NCBI RefSeq assembly: GCF_902832885.1
Contig: NZ_CADFDK010000015.1
Coordinates: 62,001 to 126,000 of the forward strand
Reading direction: 5' to 3'
DNA from: Burkholderia seminalis DSM 23518
GTDB lineage: Bacteria; Pseudomonadota; Gammaproteobacteria; Burkholderiales; Burkholderiaceae
DNA length: 64,000 nucleotides
Below the pieces are notes generated by a model. That model ran no database searches. It had not been told where the DNA came from and saw only the letters and a list, made by a program, of their open reading frames with translations. Both the position numbers and the translations under genes were made by a program. Positions within the stretch are counted from its first letter, which is position 1. The number at the start of each line of letters is the position of its first letter. Positions 18,268 to 26,158 of the stretch are shown in pieces.

Positions 18268-19740
18268 ATGACCGCCACCGTTTCGCTTTCCTCACCGCCC
18301 GCCGACGTCACGGCCGGCGAACTGTGCGACCTGTCCGCCCGCACGATGCTCGACCTGCTGATGACGCGGCAGATCAGCGCGTGCGACCTGCTCGACGCGC
18401 ATCTCGCCCGGATCGCGACGGTGAACCCTCGCGTGAACGCGCTCGTGACCGTCGTCGATCCCGACCTGCTGCGCGCTCGTGCGCGCGACATCGACGCCGG
18501 CTGGATGCGCGGCGCATGGCAGGGGCCGCTGCACGGTCTGCCGGTGTCGCAGAAGGATCTCACCGCGACGCGCGGCGTGCGCACGACGTACGGCTCGGCG
18601 TTGTTCGCCGCTCACGTGCCGCAGCATGACGCGCTCGTCGCGCGCCGCTGCGCGAGCGCTGGCGCGTTGATGATCGGCAAGTCGAACACGCCCGAATTCG
18701 GCGCCGGGTCGCACACGTTCAACGACGTGTTCGGCGCGACGCGCAACCCGTGGGACCTGACGCGTTCGGCGGGCGGCAGCAGCGGCGGCGCGGCCGCCGC
18801 GCTCGCGTGCGGGATGAATCCGCTCGCGTGCGGCAGCGACATGGGCGGGTCGCTGCGCAATCCGGCCGCGTGGAACAACGTGGTCGGATTGCGGCCGTCG
18901 CCGGGCCGCGTGCCGCGCGCGCCGGACCTGAACGGCTGGGCGACGCTCGGCGTCGACGGGCCGATGGCGCGCGACGTGGCCGATACCGCGCTGCTGCTGT
19001 CGGCGATCGCCGGGCCGAGCGGCGAGACCGCGACCGAACTCGCGGAACCGGGCGTACGCTTCGCGCAGCCGCTCGAACGCGACTTCCGCGGCACTCGCAT
19101 CGCGATGTCGCGCGGCTTGCCTGGCGTGCCGGTCGATCCGGAGATCGGTCGGGCGGTCGATGCGCAGGCGCGTGTGTTCGCGGCGCTTGGCTGCGAAGTC
19201 GAATTCGACGATCCCGACCTGTCCGATGCGGAGGACGTATTCCGCATCGAGCGCGCATGGATGATCGGCACGCTGGTCGACGGATTCGACGAAGCGCAGC
19301 GTGCGGCGCTGAAGCCCGAGATTCACGATGAATACCGGCTGCATCGGTCGCTGACGGCCGCCGATCTCGGCCGCATGTTCGTGCGCAAGACGCGGCTGTT
19401 CGAGCGGATGCGCGCGTTCATGCAGCGCTACGCGTTCTACGTGCTGCCGGCCACGCAGATGATGCCGTTCGACGTCGACCTGCGCTCGCCTGCGCACGTG
19501 CAGGGTGTCGCGAGCACGTCGTACATCGACTGGATGCGCGTGTGCTGGTACCTGTCGTCGACCGAGGCGCCGATCCTGTCGGTGCCGTGCGGCTTCGGCG
19601 CGACCGGTTTGCCGATCGGCATGCAGATCGTCGGCCGCTACCGCGACGACTGGGGCGTGCTGCAGTTCGGTCACGCGTACGAAGTCGCGGCCGGCCGCCG
19701 CCGGGTTTCGCCCGCCGTCGTCGCCGACGCGATGCGCTAG
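18268..19740 (+). CDS. amidase (amidase-signature family)
   Basis: A 490-residue amidase-signature hydrolase. The Ser-cisSer-Lys triad is complete: Lys in VSQKDLTATRG, the glycine/serine stretch GGSSGGAAAALACGMNPL with the cis-Ser, and the nucleophile Ser in SDMGGSLRNPAAW. It would release ammonia or an amine from an amide taken up by the adjacent MFS transporter. The ATG at 18268 is the start; an alternative non-ATG start at 18229 is less likely because homology begins later. The substrate cannot be told from sequence. Confidence 0.9.
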   Translation: MTATVSLSSPPADVTAGELCDLSARTMLDLLMTRQISACDLLDAHLARIATVNPRVNALVTVVDPDLLRARARDIDAGWMRGAWQGPLHGLPVSQKDLTATRGVRTTYGSALFAAHVPQHDALVARRCASAGALMIGKSNTPEFGAGSHTFNDVFGATRNPWDLTRSAGGSSGGAAAALACGMNPLACGSDMGGSLRNPAAWNNVVGLRPSPGRVPRAPDLNGWATLGVDGPMARDVADTALLLSAIAGPSGETATELAEPGVRFAQPLERDFRGTRIAMSRGLPGVPVDPEIGRAVDAQARVFAALGCEVEFDDPDLSDAEDVFRIERAWMIGTLVDGFDEAQRAALKPEIHDEYRLHRSLTAADLGRMFVRKTRLFERMRAFMQRYAFYVLPATQMMPFDVDLRSPAHVQGVASTSYIDWMRVCWYLSSTEAPILSVPCGFGATGLPIGMQIVGRYRDDWGVLQFGHAYEVAAGRRRVSPAVVADAMR

Positions 19741-19856
19741 CCGTCTTCCCCGATTCACCGCTGACCGTTCCGGTATGCACCGGAGCAGGCCGCGCGCCTG
19801 CGGGGGACGCGCACGCCTGCGTTTTGCCATTCGACCCGCGCAATGGAGACCTTCCG

Positions 19857-21059
19857 ATGAAAAAACGGCTGTTGGCAGGCGCGGGCGTCGCGCTGATCGC
19901 GGGTGCGGCGCACGCACAGAGCAGCGTGACGCTGTACGGCATTATCGACGAGGGGCTGACCTACACGAGCAATCTCGCGGTCGCCGGCCCGAACGGTGCC
20001 GTGAGCGGCAAGCCGGCGTGGCGGATGCTCGGTGGCGTGCAGCAGGCGAGCCGCTGGGGGCTGCGCGGCGTCGAGGATCTCGGCGGCGGGCTGGCGGCCG
20101 TCTTCACGCTCGAGAACGGCTTCGACCCGAGCACCGGCAAGCTCGGGCAGGGCGGGCTGATCTTCGGCAAGAAGGCGTTCGTCGGGCTGTCGGGGCCGTT
20201 CGGCACCGTCACGCTGGGGCGTCAGTACGACACCAACGTCGATTTCCTCGGGCCGCTCGAGGCCGCCGCGCTGTTCGGCGGCTACATGGTTGCGCACCCC
20301 GGCGATCTCGATAACGTAAACAACGCGAACTCGACCAACAACGCGATCAAGTTCACGAGCCGCGACTACGGCGGATTCCGCTTCGCGGCCATGTACGGCG
20401 TGGGCGGCATCGCGGGCGCGGCGACGCGCAACCAGGTGTGGTCGATGACGGCCGGCTACGCGCGCGGGCCGCTCGTGGTCGCGGCCGGTTACCTGAATGC
20501 GCGCAATCCGAACGTGTCGTTCTTCGGCACGACCGGCAGCCCCGCGCCGGTCGTCGGCGGCGTGCCGGGCAACAACATGCTGTCGCCCGTGTATGCCGGT
20601 TATGCGTCGGCGCGCACGCTGCAGGTGGCGGCGGCGGGCGGCACCTACGCGATCGGCGCGGTGACGCTCGGCGCGATGTACACGAACACGTCGTTCCGTC
20701 GACTCGGCGACCTGTCGTCCGGGCCGAACCCCGGCGGCGTGTCCGGCAACGCGGTGTTCAACAACGTCGAGGCCAGCGTGCGCTACCAGTTCACGCCTTA
20801 CCTGTTCGGCGGCGTCGCGTACGACTACACGCGCGGCGGTGGCGTGAACGGCCGCGACGGTGCGACGTACCACCAGGTCGCGGCCGGGCTCGACTACTTC
20901 CTGTCGAAGCGCACCGACGTGTACCTGACCGCCGTTTATCAGCGCGCATCGGGCACCGACTCGACGGGGCGCGCGGCGGTCGCCGCGATCAACGGCCCCG
21001 GCGCGTCGGCGAACGACCGCCAGTTCGAGGCGCGGATCGGCATCCGGCACAAGTTCTGA
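19857..21059 (+). CDS. outer-membrane porin (Gram-negative general porin family)
   Basis: A 400-residue porin with a signal peptide (MKKRLLAGAGVALIAGAAHA) and the family's first mature strand (QSSVTLYGIIDEGLTYTSN). Typical motifs follow: SRWGLRGVEDLGGGL, AVFTLENGF, GKKAFVGLSGPFGTVTLGRQ. It ends in an aromatic C-terminal residue (IGIRHKF) as needed for outer-membrane insertion. GGAGA is placed 9 bases before the ATG. It lies 116 bases downstream of the amidase, completing a porin/MFS/amidase set for uptake and hydrolysis of one substrate class. Confidence 0.93.
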   Translation: MKKRLLAGAGVALIAGAAHAQSSVTLYGIIDEGLTYTSNLAVAGPNGAVSGKPAWRMLGGVQQASRWGLRGVEDLGGGLAAVFTLENGFDPSTGKLGQGGLIFGKKAFVGLSGPFGTVTLGRQYDTNVDFLGPLEAAALFGGYMVAHPGDLDNVNNANSTNNAIKFTSRDYGGFRFAAMYGVGGIAGAATRNQVWSMTAGYARGPLVVAAGYLNARNPNVSFFGTTGSPAPVVGGVPGNNMLSPVYAGYASARTLQVAAAGGTYAIGAVTLGAMYTNTSFRRLGDLSSGPNPGGVSGNAVFNNVEASVRYQFTPYLFGGVAYDYTRGGGVNGRDGATYHQVAAGLDYFLSKRTDVYLTAVYQRASGTDSTGRAAVAAINGPGASANDRQFEARIGIRHKF

Positions 21060-21203
21060 CGGGGGCGGGCGCGGCAACCGGCAGGCGGCCGCCGCGCGCG
21101 GTGATATGCTCGCGGAACGTCCGCGACCGACGGGCGGATTCCGATTGCCCGCATGCGGCCGCGTTGCCGCGCCGCGCGGCGTTTCCGAGGGAAGAACCGA
21201 CAC

Positions 21204-21488
21204 ATGAGCCGCAAATTCATTCTGAAAGGCGACACGACCGACCACGGTGGCGTGGTGCTCGAAGGGATCGCCAACTCGTCGTTCGACGGACGCGAACTCG
21301 CCTATCTCGGCGCACCGGTGCTCTGCGCCGCGTGCAAGACCACCGGCGTGATCGTGTCGGACGGCGGCGAGCGGACGATGACCGTGATGGGCAAGGTCGT
21401 CGCGCTCGAACACGACCTGTGCCAGTGTCTGTGCACGCCGCAGCCGAAGCTGATTCCGTCGCAGGCAACGGGGACGATCACCGGCTGA
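21204..21488 (+). CDS. PAAR-domain protein (possible T6SS spike tip)
   Basis: A 94-residue protein with PAAR-like beta-repeats: ILKGDTTDHGGVVLEG, then a cysteine pair (LCAACKTTG) and later CQCLC. PAAR proteins cap the VgrG spike of the type VI secretion system and may carry effectors, but this one has no toxin extension. GAGGGAAG precedes the start at a good distance. No T6SS gene is adjacent; the vgrG island lies about 21 kb away in this window. Whether the two are partners is inference. Confidence 0.8.
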   Translation: MSRKFILKGDTTDHGGVVLEGIANSSFDGRELAYLGAPVLCAACKTTGVIVSDGGERTMTVMGKVVALEHDLCQCLCTPQPKLIPSQATGTITG

Positions 21489-21534
21489 AGCCCGCCTTCG
21501 TCGTACGTCGTCGTCGCGCGGCTGCAGGCCGCCG

Positions 21535-21846
21535 TCAGACGCTGCCTTCCGTTTCGATCACGAGGATGCGCGCTTCGCCGAGCGGGTGCGCGACATGCTC
21601 CATGCCGGCCGTCGCGTGGAAGACATCGCCCGTTTCCAGCACCGCCGCATGCTCGACGCCCGCTTCGCGATAGCGCATCTCGACGCGGCCGTCGAGTACC
21701 GCGAACACCTCCTCGCCGTCGTTCACGTGCCATCGATAGGGCGCGTCGGTCCAGTGCAGCCGGACCGTGATGCCGTTCAGTTTCGCGATGTCGAGCGCGC
21801 CCCATGCGCGGTCCGCCGTGTAGTCGGCACTCCGGACAATGTTCAT
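21535..21846 (-). CDS. cupin-domain protein
   Basis: A 103-residue single-domain cupin with the metal-binding motif 1 (YRWHVNDGEEVFAVLDG) and motif 2 (GDVFHATAGMEHVAHPLG). It likely binds a small ligand or metal. I prefer the ATG at 21846 because GGAG lies 9 bases upstream; an in-frame ATG at 21888 (MTETRR) is the alternative and would start 17 bases after the stop of the DJ-1 gene. Cotranscription with that gene is likely. Confidence 0.8.
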   Translation of the reverse strand: MNIVRSADYTADRAWGALDIAKLNGITVRLHWTDAPYRWHVNDGEEVFAVLDGRVEMRYREAGVEHAAVLETGDVFHATAGMEHVAHPLGEARILVIETEGSV

Positions 21847-21905
21847 CGATGCGTGCTCCGGCGCGAATGCGCGTCGTGTTTCCGTCATTTCATTGGTATC
21901 CGCAT

Positions 21906-22589
21906 TCAGCGCGACGTCGCGCGCAGCGCTTGCTCGACGATCGCCTTGCGCTTCGCGAAGCCGGCGGCCGACCGTTCGGTGACGCGCTTCACGACCGCTG
22001 CCGGCGCGGTGTCGGGCGAGCCGGCAGCGAACGGCGGCGCGGGCGCGTATTCGAGCTGCAACTGGATCGCCTGCGCTTCTTCGTCGCCCACCAGCTCGGC
22101 GGCGATCGTCAGCGCGAAGTCGATGCCGGCCGTCACGCCGCCGCCCGTGATCAGGTTGCCGTCGCGCACCACGCGCTCGCGCACGGGCACCGCACCCAGC
22201 GGTTCGAGCAGCGCGTGGAACGCCCAGTGCGTCGTCGCGCGCCGCCCGTGCAGCAGGCCGGCCACGCCGAGCAGCAGCGCACCCGTACAGACCGACGTCA
22301 CATAGCGTGCGGCGGCCGCGCGCTGCTGCACGAACGCGATCGTTTCGGCGTCGAGCAGCAGTTCGTTGATCCCGATGCCGCCCGGAATGCAGATCACGTC
22401 GAGCGGCGGACAGTCGTCGAACGTGCAGGTCGGCGTGAGGGCGAGGCCGCTGCTCGACGCGACGGCGTCGCGCGACTTCCAGACCAGGTGGACGGCTGCG
22501 TCGGGCAGCGACGCGAGCACGTCGTGCGGGCCGGTGAGGTCGAGTTGCTGGACGCCCGGAAATACGAGAAGGCCGATATGCAGGGTCAT
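21906..22589 (-). CDS. DJ-1/PfpI family protein, isonitrile hydratase-like
   Basis: A 227-residue DJ-1/PfpI-fold protein, about the length of Pseudomonas isonitrile hydratase InhA. The nucleophile elbow with the catalytic cysteine is SVCTGALLLGVAGLL, with the upstream acidic-face strand ICIPGGIGINELL. The role as an isonitrile hydratase is inferred from overall resemblance, not from a unique motif. Start chosen at 22589 (MTLHIGLLVFPG); the upstream in-frame ATG at 22631 adds an unlikely Ser/Thr/Arg tail. A GlxA-type regulator carrying the same kind of domain is divergent. Confidence 0.82.
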   Translation of the reverse strand: MTLHIGLLVFPGVQQLDLTGPHDVLASLPDAAVHLVWKSRDAVASSSGLALTPTCTFDDCPPLDVICIPGGIGINELLLDAETIAFVQQRAAAARYVTSVCTGALLLGVAGLLHGRRATTHWAFHALLEPLGAVPVRERVVRDGNLITGGGVTAGIDFALTIAAELVGDEEAQAIQLQLEYAPAPPFAAGSPDTAPAAVVKRVTERSAAGFAKRKAIVEQALRATSR

Positions 22590-22706
22590 GCGAAGACTCC
22601 GAGTGGAAGTGGAGCGCGCCGTTGCCGGCACGGGATGGACAGATCGATTCTAGGCGCGTAGTGTTTGGCGAAATTGCCATATCACCCACGTTTTCAGCCA
22701 ATCGCC

Positions 22707-23678
22707 ATGCCTGCCGCTCCGCGTTCGATCCTGGTCCTCGCGTTCCCGCGCGCGCAACTGCTCGACGTGTCGGGGCCGCTGCAGGTGTTCGCCTCCGTCA
22801 ACGAGCTCGCGCTGGAGCGCGGGCAGCCGGCGCCGTATGCGCCGCGCGTCGTGGCGGTCGACGCGGGGCCCGTCGAGACGTCGTCGGGCCTCGTCGTGAT
22901 GGCCGAGTCGCTGCGCTCGGCTGCCCGCCCTCCCGATACGCTGATCGTCGCCGGCGGCAAGGGTGTGCATGCGGCGTCGAAGGATGCGCGGCTGGTGCGC
23001 TGGGTGCGGCAGCAGGCCGGGCGCGCGCGGCGTGTGGCGTCGGTCTGTACCGGCGCATTCCTGCTCGCCGAGGCCGGGCTGCTCGACGGGCGGCGCGCGG
23101 TCACGCACTGGGCGCGCTGCGACGAATTCGCGGCGCGCTACCCGAACGTGCGCGTCGAGTCCGATCCGATCTTCATCCGCGAAGGCGCGCTGTGGACGTC
23201 GGCCGGCGTGACGGCCGGCATCGATCTCGCGCTCGCGCTGGTCGAGGAGGATCTCGGGCGCGCGACCGCGCTCGACGTCGCACGCGAACTCGTCGTGTTC
23301 CTGAAGCGTCCGGGCGGGCAGGCGCAGTTCAGCGCGATGCTGTCGATGCAGCGCACCGACGACCGGTTCGGCGAACTGCATGCATGGATGGCCGAGCACC
23401 TGACGGCCGACCTGTCGGTGCCCGCGCTGGCCGAGCGCGTACGCATGAGCGAGCGCAGCTTCGTACGCCACTATCGCGCGGGAACGGGCCGTACGCCCGC
23501 ACGCGCGGTCGAGCAGATCCGCGTCGAGGCCGCGCAGCGCCTGCTCGGCGAAACGGCGTGGCCCGTCAAGCGGATCGCCGCGCGCTGCGGCTTCGGTTCG
23601 GAGGAGACGCTGCGGCGCAGTTTCGTGCGCGTGCTCGGTGTGTCGCCGCAGGGCTATCGCGAACGCTTCGTGCGATGA
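22707..23678 (+). CDS. GlxA-type AraC-family regulator with a DJ-1 domain
   Basis: A 323-residue regulator. Residues about 8-180 are a DJ-1/PfpI domain (AFPRAQLLDVSGPLQVFA, and SVCTGAFLLAEAGLL with a conserved Cys). Residues about 220-315 form the AraC DNA-binding domain (LSVPALAERVRMSERSFVRH, and VKRIAARCGFGSEETLRRSF). It is divergent from the DJ-1/PfpI enzyme and cupin genes and probably activates them in response to a ligand bound by its own domain. Confidence 0.9.
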   Translation: MPAAPRSILVLAFPRAQLLDVSGPLQVFASVNELALERGQPAPYAPRVVAVDAGPVETSSGLVVMAESLRSAARPPDTLIVAGGKGVHAASKDARLVRWVRQQAGRARRVASVCTGAFLLAEAGLLDGRRAVTHWARCDEFAARYPNVRVESDPIFIREGALWTSAGVTAGIDLALALVEEDLGRATALDVARELVVFLKRPGGQAQFSAMLSMQRTDDRFGELHAWMAEHLTADLSVPALAERVRMSERSFVRHYRAGTGRTPARAVEQIRVEAAQRLLGETAWPVKRIAARCGFGSEETLRRSFVRVLGVSPQGYRERFVR

Positions 23679-23854
23679 CGTGCGGGGCGTGATCGAGGAC
23701 GGAGCGGCTGCTGTCCGGAACTGAACGGAAACCGGTCGGTTTCGAATCCGAAATGCCAAAACTATTCAGGATCGGAGAACAATAGGCGGGGGCTTGTGCC
23801 GCGCCCGTCGCGCGCTCTATTCTGTTCCGTTGGCGATTCGAAGGGGGAAGCAGG

Positions 23855-24829
23855 ATGGACCGAATCCAGGCAATGGAAGTTTTTACCCGTGTGGTCGACG
23901 CGAACAGCTTCACGCGCGCGGCCGATACGCTCGCGATGCCGCGCGCGTCGGTGACGACCATCATCCAGAATCTCGAGGCGCTGCTCGGCGTGCGCCTGAT
24001 GCACCGGACGACGCGCCGGCTGTCGCTGACGCCGGAGGGCGCCGCGTACTACGAGCATTGCACGAAGATCATCTCGGAGATCGCGGAAGCCGACGCGAGT
24101 TTCCAGGCCGGCAACCGCAAGCCGAGCGGCGTGTTGCGCGTTCACATGCCGAGCTCGCTCGGGCGGCGCATCGTGCTGCCGTCGCTGTCGATTTTCCGGC
24201 AGCGCTATCCGGACATCACGCTCGAGCTGGGGCTGTCCGATCGCTATGTGGATCCGGTCGAGGAGGGCATCGACTGCATGATCCGCGTCGGGCCGCTCGA
24301 GGATTCGTCGATGGTCGCGCGGCGCATCGGCATGCTCAAGCGCGTGACCTGCGCGTCGCCGGAATATCTGGAGCGTCACGGCGAGCCGCACGAGATCGCT
24401 GATCTCGCCGAGCACCATGCGGTGAATTTCCGTTCGAGCCACGGCGCGCGGGCGATTCCGTGGGTGTTCATGATCGACGGCAAGCCGTTCGAGGTGCGGA
24501 TGAACGGCAGCGTGACGGTCAACGATTCGGATGCCTACGTGACGTGCGGGCTCGAAGGGTTCGGGATGATCCAGCCGACGCTGTTCATGGTGCTGCCGAA
24601 CCTGCTCGACGGTTCGCTGGTCGAGGTGCTGCCGGACTGCAATCCGAAGCCGAAGCCGATTTCGATCGTCTATCCGCACAACCGGCATCTGTCGCAGAAG
24701 GTGCGGGTGTTCGCCGACTGGATCGCGGAGGTGTTCGAGTCGACGCCGGCGCTGGAGGGCGGGGAGAACTGGCGGGGGCGGGTGGGGGCGCAGGCGGCGA
24801 AGCAGCAGAGAGGGGCGGTAGCGGCGTAA
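23855..24829 (+). CDS. LysR-family transcriptional regulator
   Basis: A 324-residue LysR-type regulator of the group that starts MDRIQAMEVFTRVVDANSFT. The helix-turn-helix follows (AADTLAMPRASVTTIIQNLE), then the ligand-binding domain (GVLRVHMPSSLGRRIVLPSL, DCMIRVGPLEDSSMVAR). GGGGGAAGCAGG precedes the start. It has no obvious divergent target: the neighbours are the GlxA regulator and an unrecognised protein. The target is therefore unknown. Confidence 0.9.
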   Translation: MDRIQAMEVFTRVVDANSFTRAADTLAMPRASVTTIIQNLEALLGVRLMHRTTRRLSLTPEGAAYYEHCTKIISEIAEADASFQAGNRKPSGVLRVHMPSSLGRRIVLPSLSIFRQRYPDITLELGLSDRYVDPVEEGIDCMIRVGPLEDSSMVARRIGMLKRVTCASPEYLERHGEPHEIADLAEHHAVNFRSSHGARAIPWVFMIDGKPFEVRMNGSVTVNDSDAYVTCGLEGFGMIQPTLFMVLPNLLDGSLVEVLPDCNPKPKPISIVYPHNRHLSQKVRVFADWIAEVFESTPALEGGENWRGRVGAQAAKQQRGAVAA

Positions 24830-24902
24830 GGCGACGAGACTTGCCGTGAATGCCTCATCCGTCGATCGTCGGGCAGCTGAACCGTCACGTCTTATGGCGG
24901 GC

Positions 24903-25604
24903 CTACCAGCGGATCGCGTACGGATTTTCTCCGAGCGTCCAGTGCCCGTTGTCGTCCCGTTCGAGGAGAATGCCCTTGTGCGCCCAGCCGTCCTCTTCGG
25001 GATAAAACGTCAGCGAGCCCAGCAGGTCCGGGTCGGCCAGCCACGGCGTGGCTGGCCGACCCGGCTTCCACAGGAAATTGACCCACGAGACCAGGTGCGG
25101 ATTGTCGTCGAACGGATTCTTGGACGGCTCCATGAATTTTTTGACGCCACCATAGGTCACGTGCGCGCAGAACAGGTTCACCATGAGCAGCGCCCGTCCA
25201 CCGGGAACCGACCCGTCGGTCGTCTCGAGTTCCTCGTACCGGTAGAACGACTTTCCGACGGAGGTGAGCGCGATGGGGCTCAACGGGACATGGGTGTCGC
25301 GTGATTCGTAGTCCGGATTTCTCACGGTCGGTCGTCCTTTGCCTGCATTGAATTTCGCGGTAATCAGTCCGCGGTTGATCAATGCCTGCACGTCTGATCT
25401 CACTACGCCGTCGACCCTCGGCAAATCCTTCGCATTGACGTCCGCAGGAAGTTCGGCGCCGGCCAGGCTGACGCAGGCGTCGGTCGGAGCGGTGTTCTTG
25501 TCCGCGAGCGCGGCCTTCAGGATTGCGTCGATCTTGCTTTTGTCCAGGTCGTCTCGCGGTGAAACGACCCGCATGCCAACCAGCACGGCCACCACACCTG
25601 CCAC
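24903..25604 (-). CDS. unrecognised protein, possibly membrane-anchored
   Basis: I do not recognise this 233-residue protein. A short hydrophobic stretch at the N-terminus (AGVVAVLVGMRVV) could be a membrane anchor or signal. The start is uncertain: the GTG at 25604 has no clear Shine-Dalgarno, and an in-frame TAG lies about 45 bases further upstream. The remainder is soluble-looking, with one Cys (TDACVSL) and Trp/Pro-rich C-terminal sequence. Within it is a 17-bp perfect inverted repeat (25028-25064). Codon use is less GC-biased than its neighbours. It may have been acquired, or the start region may be damaged. Confidence 0.6.
   Translation of the reverse strand: MAGVVAVLVGMRVVSPRDDLDKSKIDAILKAALADKNTAPTDACVSLAGAELPADVNAKDLPRVDGVVRSDVQALINRGLITAKFNAGKGRPTVRNPDYESRDTHVPLSPIALTSVGKSFYRYEELETTDGSVPGGRALLMVNLFCAHVTYGGVKKFMEPSKNPFDDNPHLVSWVNFLWKPGRPATPWLADPDLLGSLTFYPEEDGWAHKGILLERDDNGHWTLGENPYAIRW
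25028..25064. repeat. 17-bp perfect inverted repeat inside a coding region
   Basis: Arms 25028-25044 and 25048-25064 (CCGGGTCGGCCAGCCAC and its complement) are separated by only 3 bases. They encode the stretch KPGRPATPWLADPD of the unrecognised protein. No T-run follows. Confidence 0.8.
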
Positions 25605-25875
25605 CGATCTCGACCGGATTTCGTCGTGGCCGGTTCGCGATCTTGCCTACAGCCGGCGGATGCTGGCGGAGACCGGAGCGGTCGACGCGATGTGATTTCG
25701 CCGCGGGAGCGACGAACGTCGGGAAAAAACGGGATGGGTGGGCGGTCGCGACACGCCGGAACGGGCCATGCTGGCGGATGCCATTAAGCGCATGACGGAT
25801 CCCGATTGCGGAACCCGCTGGACCGGGCGTACGCGATGTTTATCGGCGGGGGCTGCTGCCGGAGCCACGCAGCAA
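25605..25875. other. intergenic region between the unrecognised gene and tRNA-Met
   Basis: Roughly 270 bases with no convincing gene. A short minus-strand ORF (25647-25868) stops at a TAG and shows no homology. No integrase or repeat of the tRNA 3' end was seen. Confidence 0.4.
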
Positions 25876-25918
25876 TGAAAAAAGCCGCTGTTTCTTTCGA
25901 AACAGCGGCTTTTCGCAT
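25876..25918 (-). terminator. intrinsic terminator after tRNA-Met
   Basis: The inverted repeat GCCGCTGTTTC (25884-25894) and GAAACAGCGGC (25899-25909) has a 4-base loop. On the minus strand it is followed by six T residues, just past the 3' end of the tRNA. Confidence 0.85.
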
Positions 25919-25919
25919 T

Positions 25920-25996
<77 letters not shown>

Positions 25997-26158
25997 GTGA
26001 AGAATTGAATTATGTCGGTCGGCCGCCTGGCTGTCAACAGCTTTTTACATCTCCCGTGAAAAAAGTTGCCGGATGACCCACGACGCCCTCGCGGCAGGGC
26101 GGTTTGCCGGTCGCCGGAACACCCGTCCGGCAACCCGCATCCGCCCGCCCGGACAACC

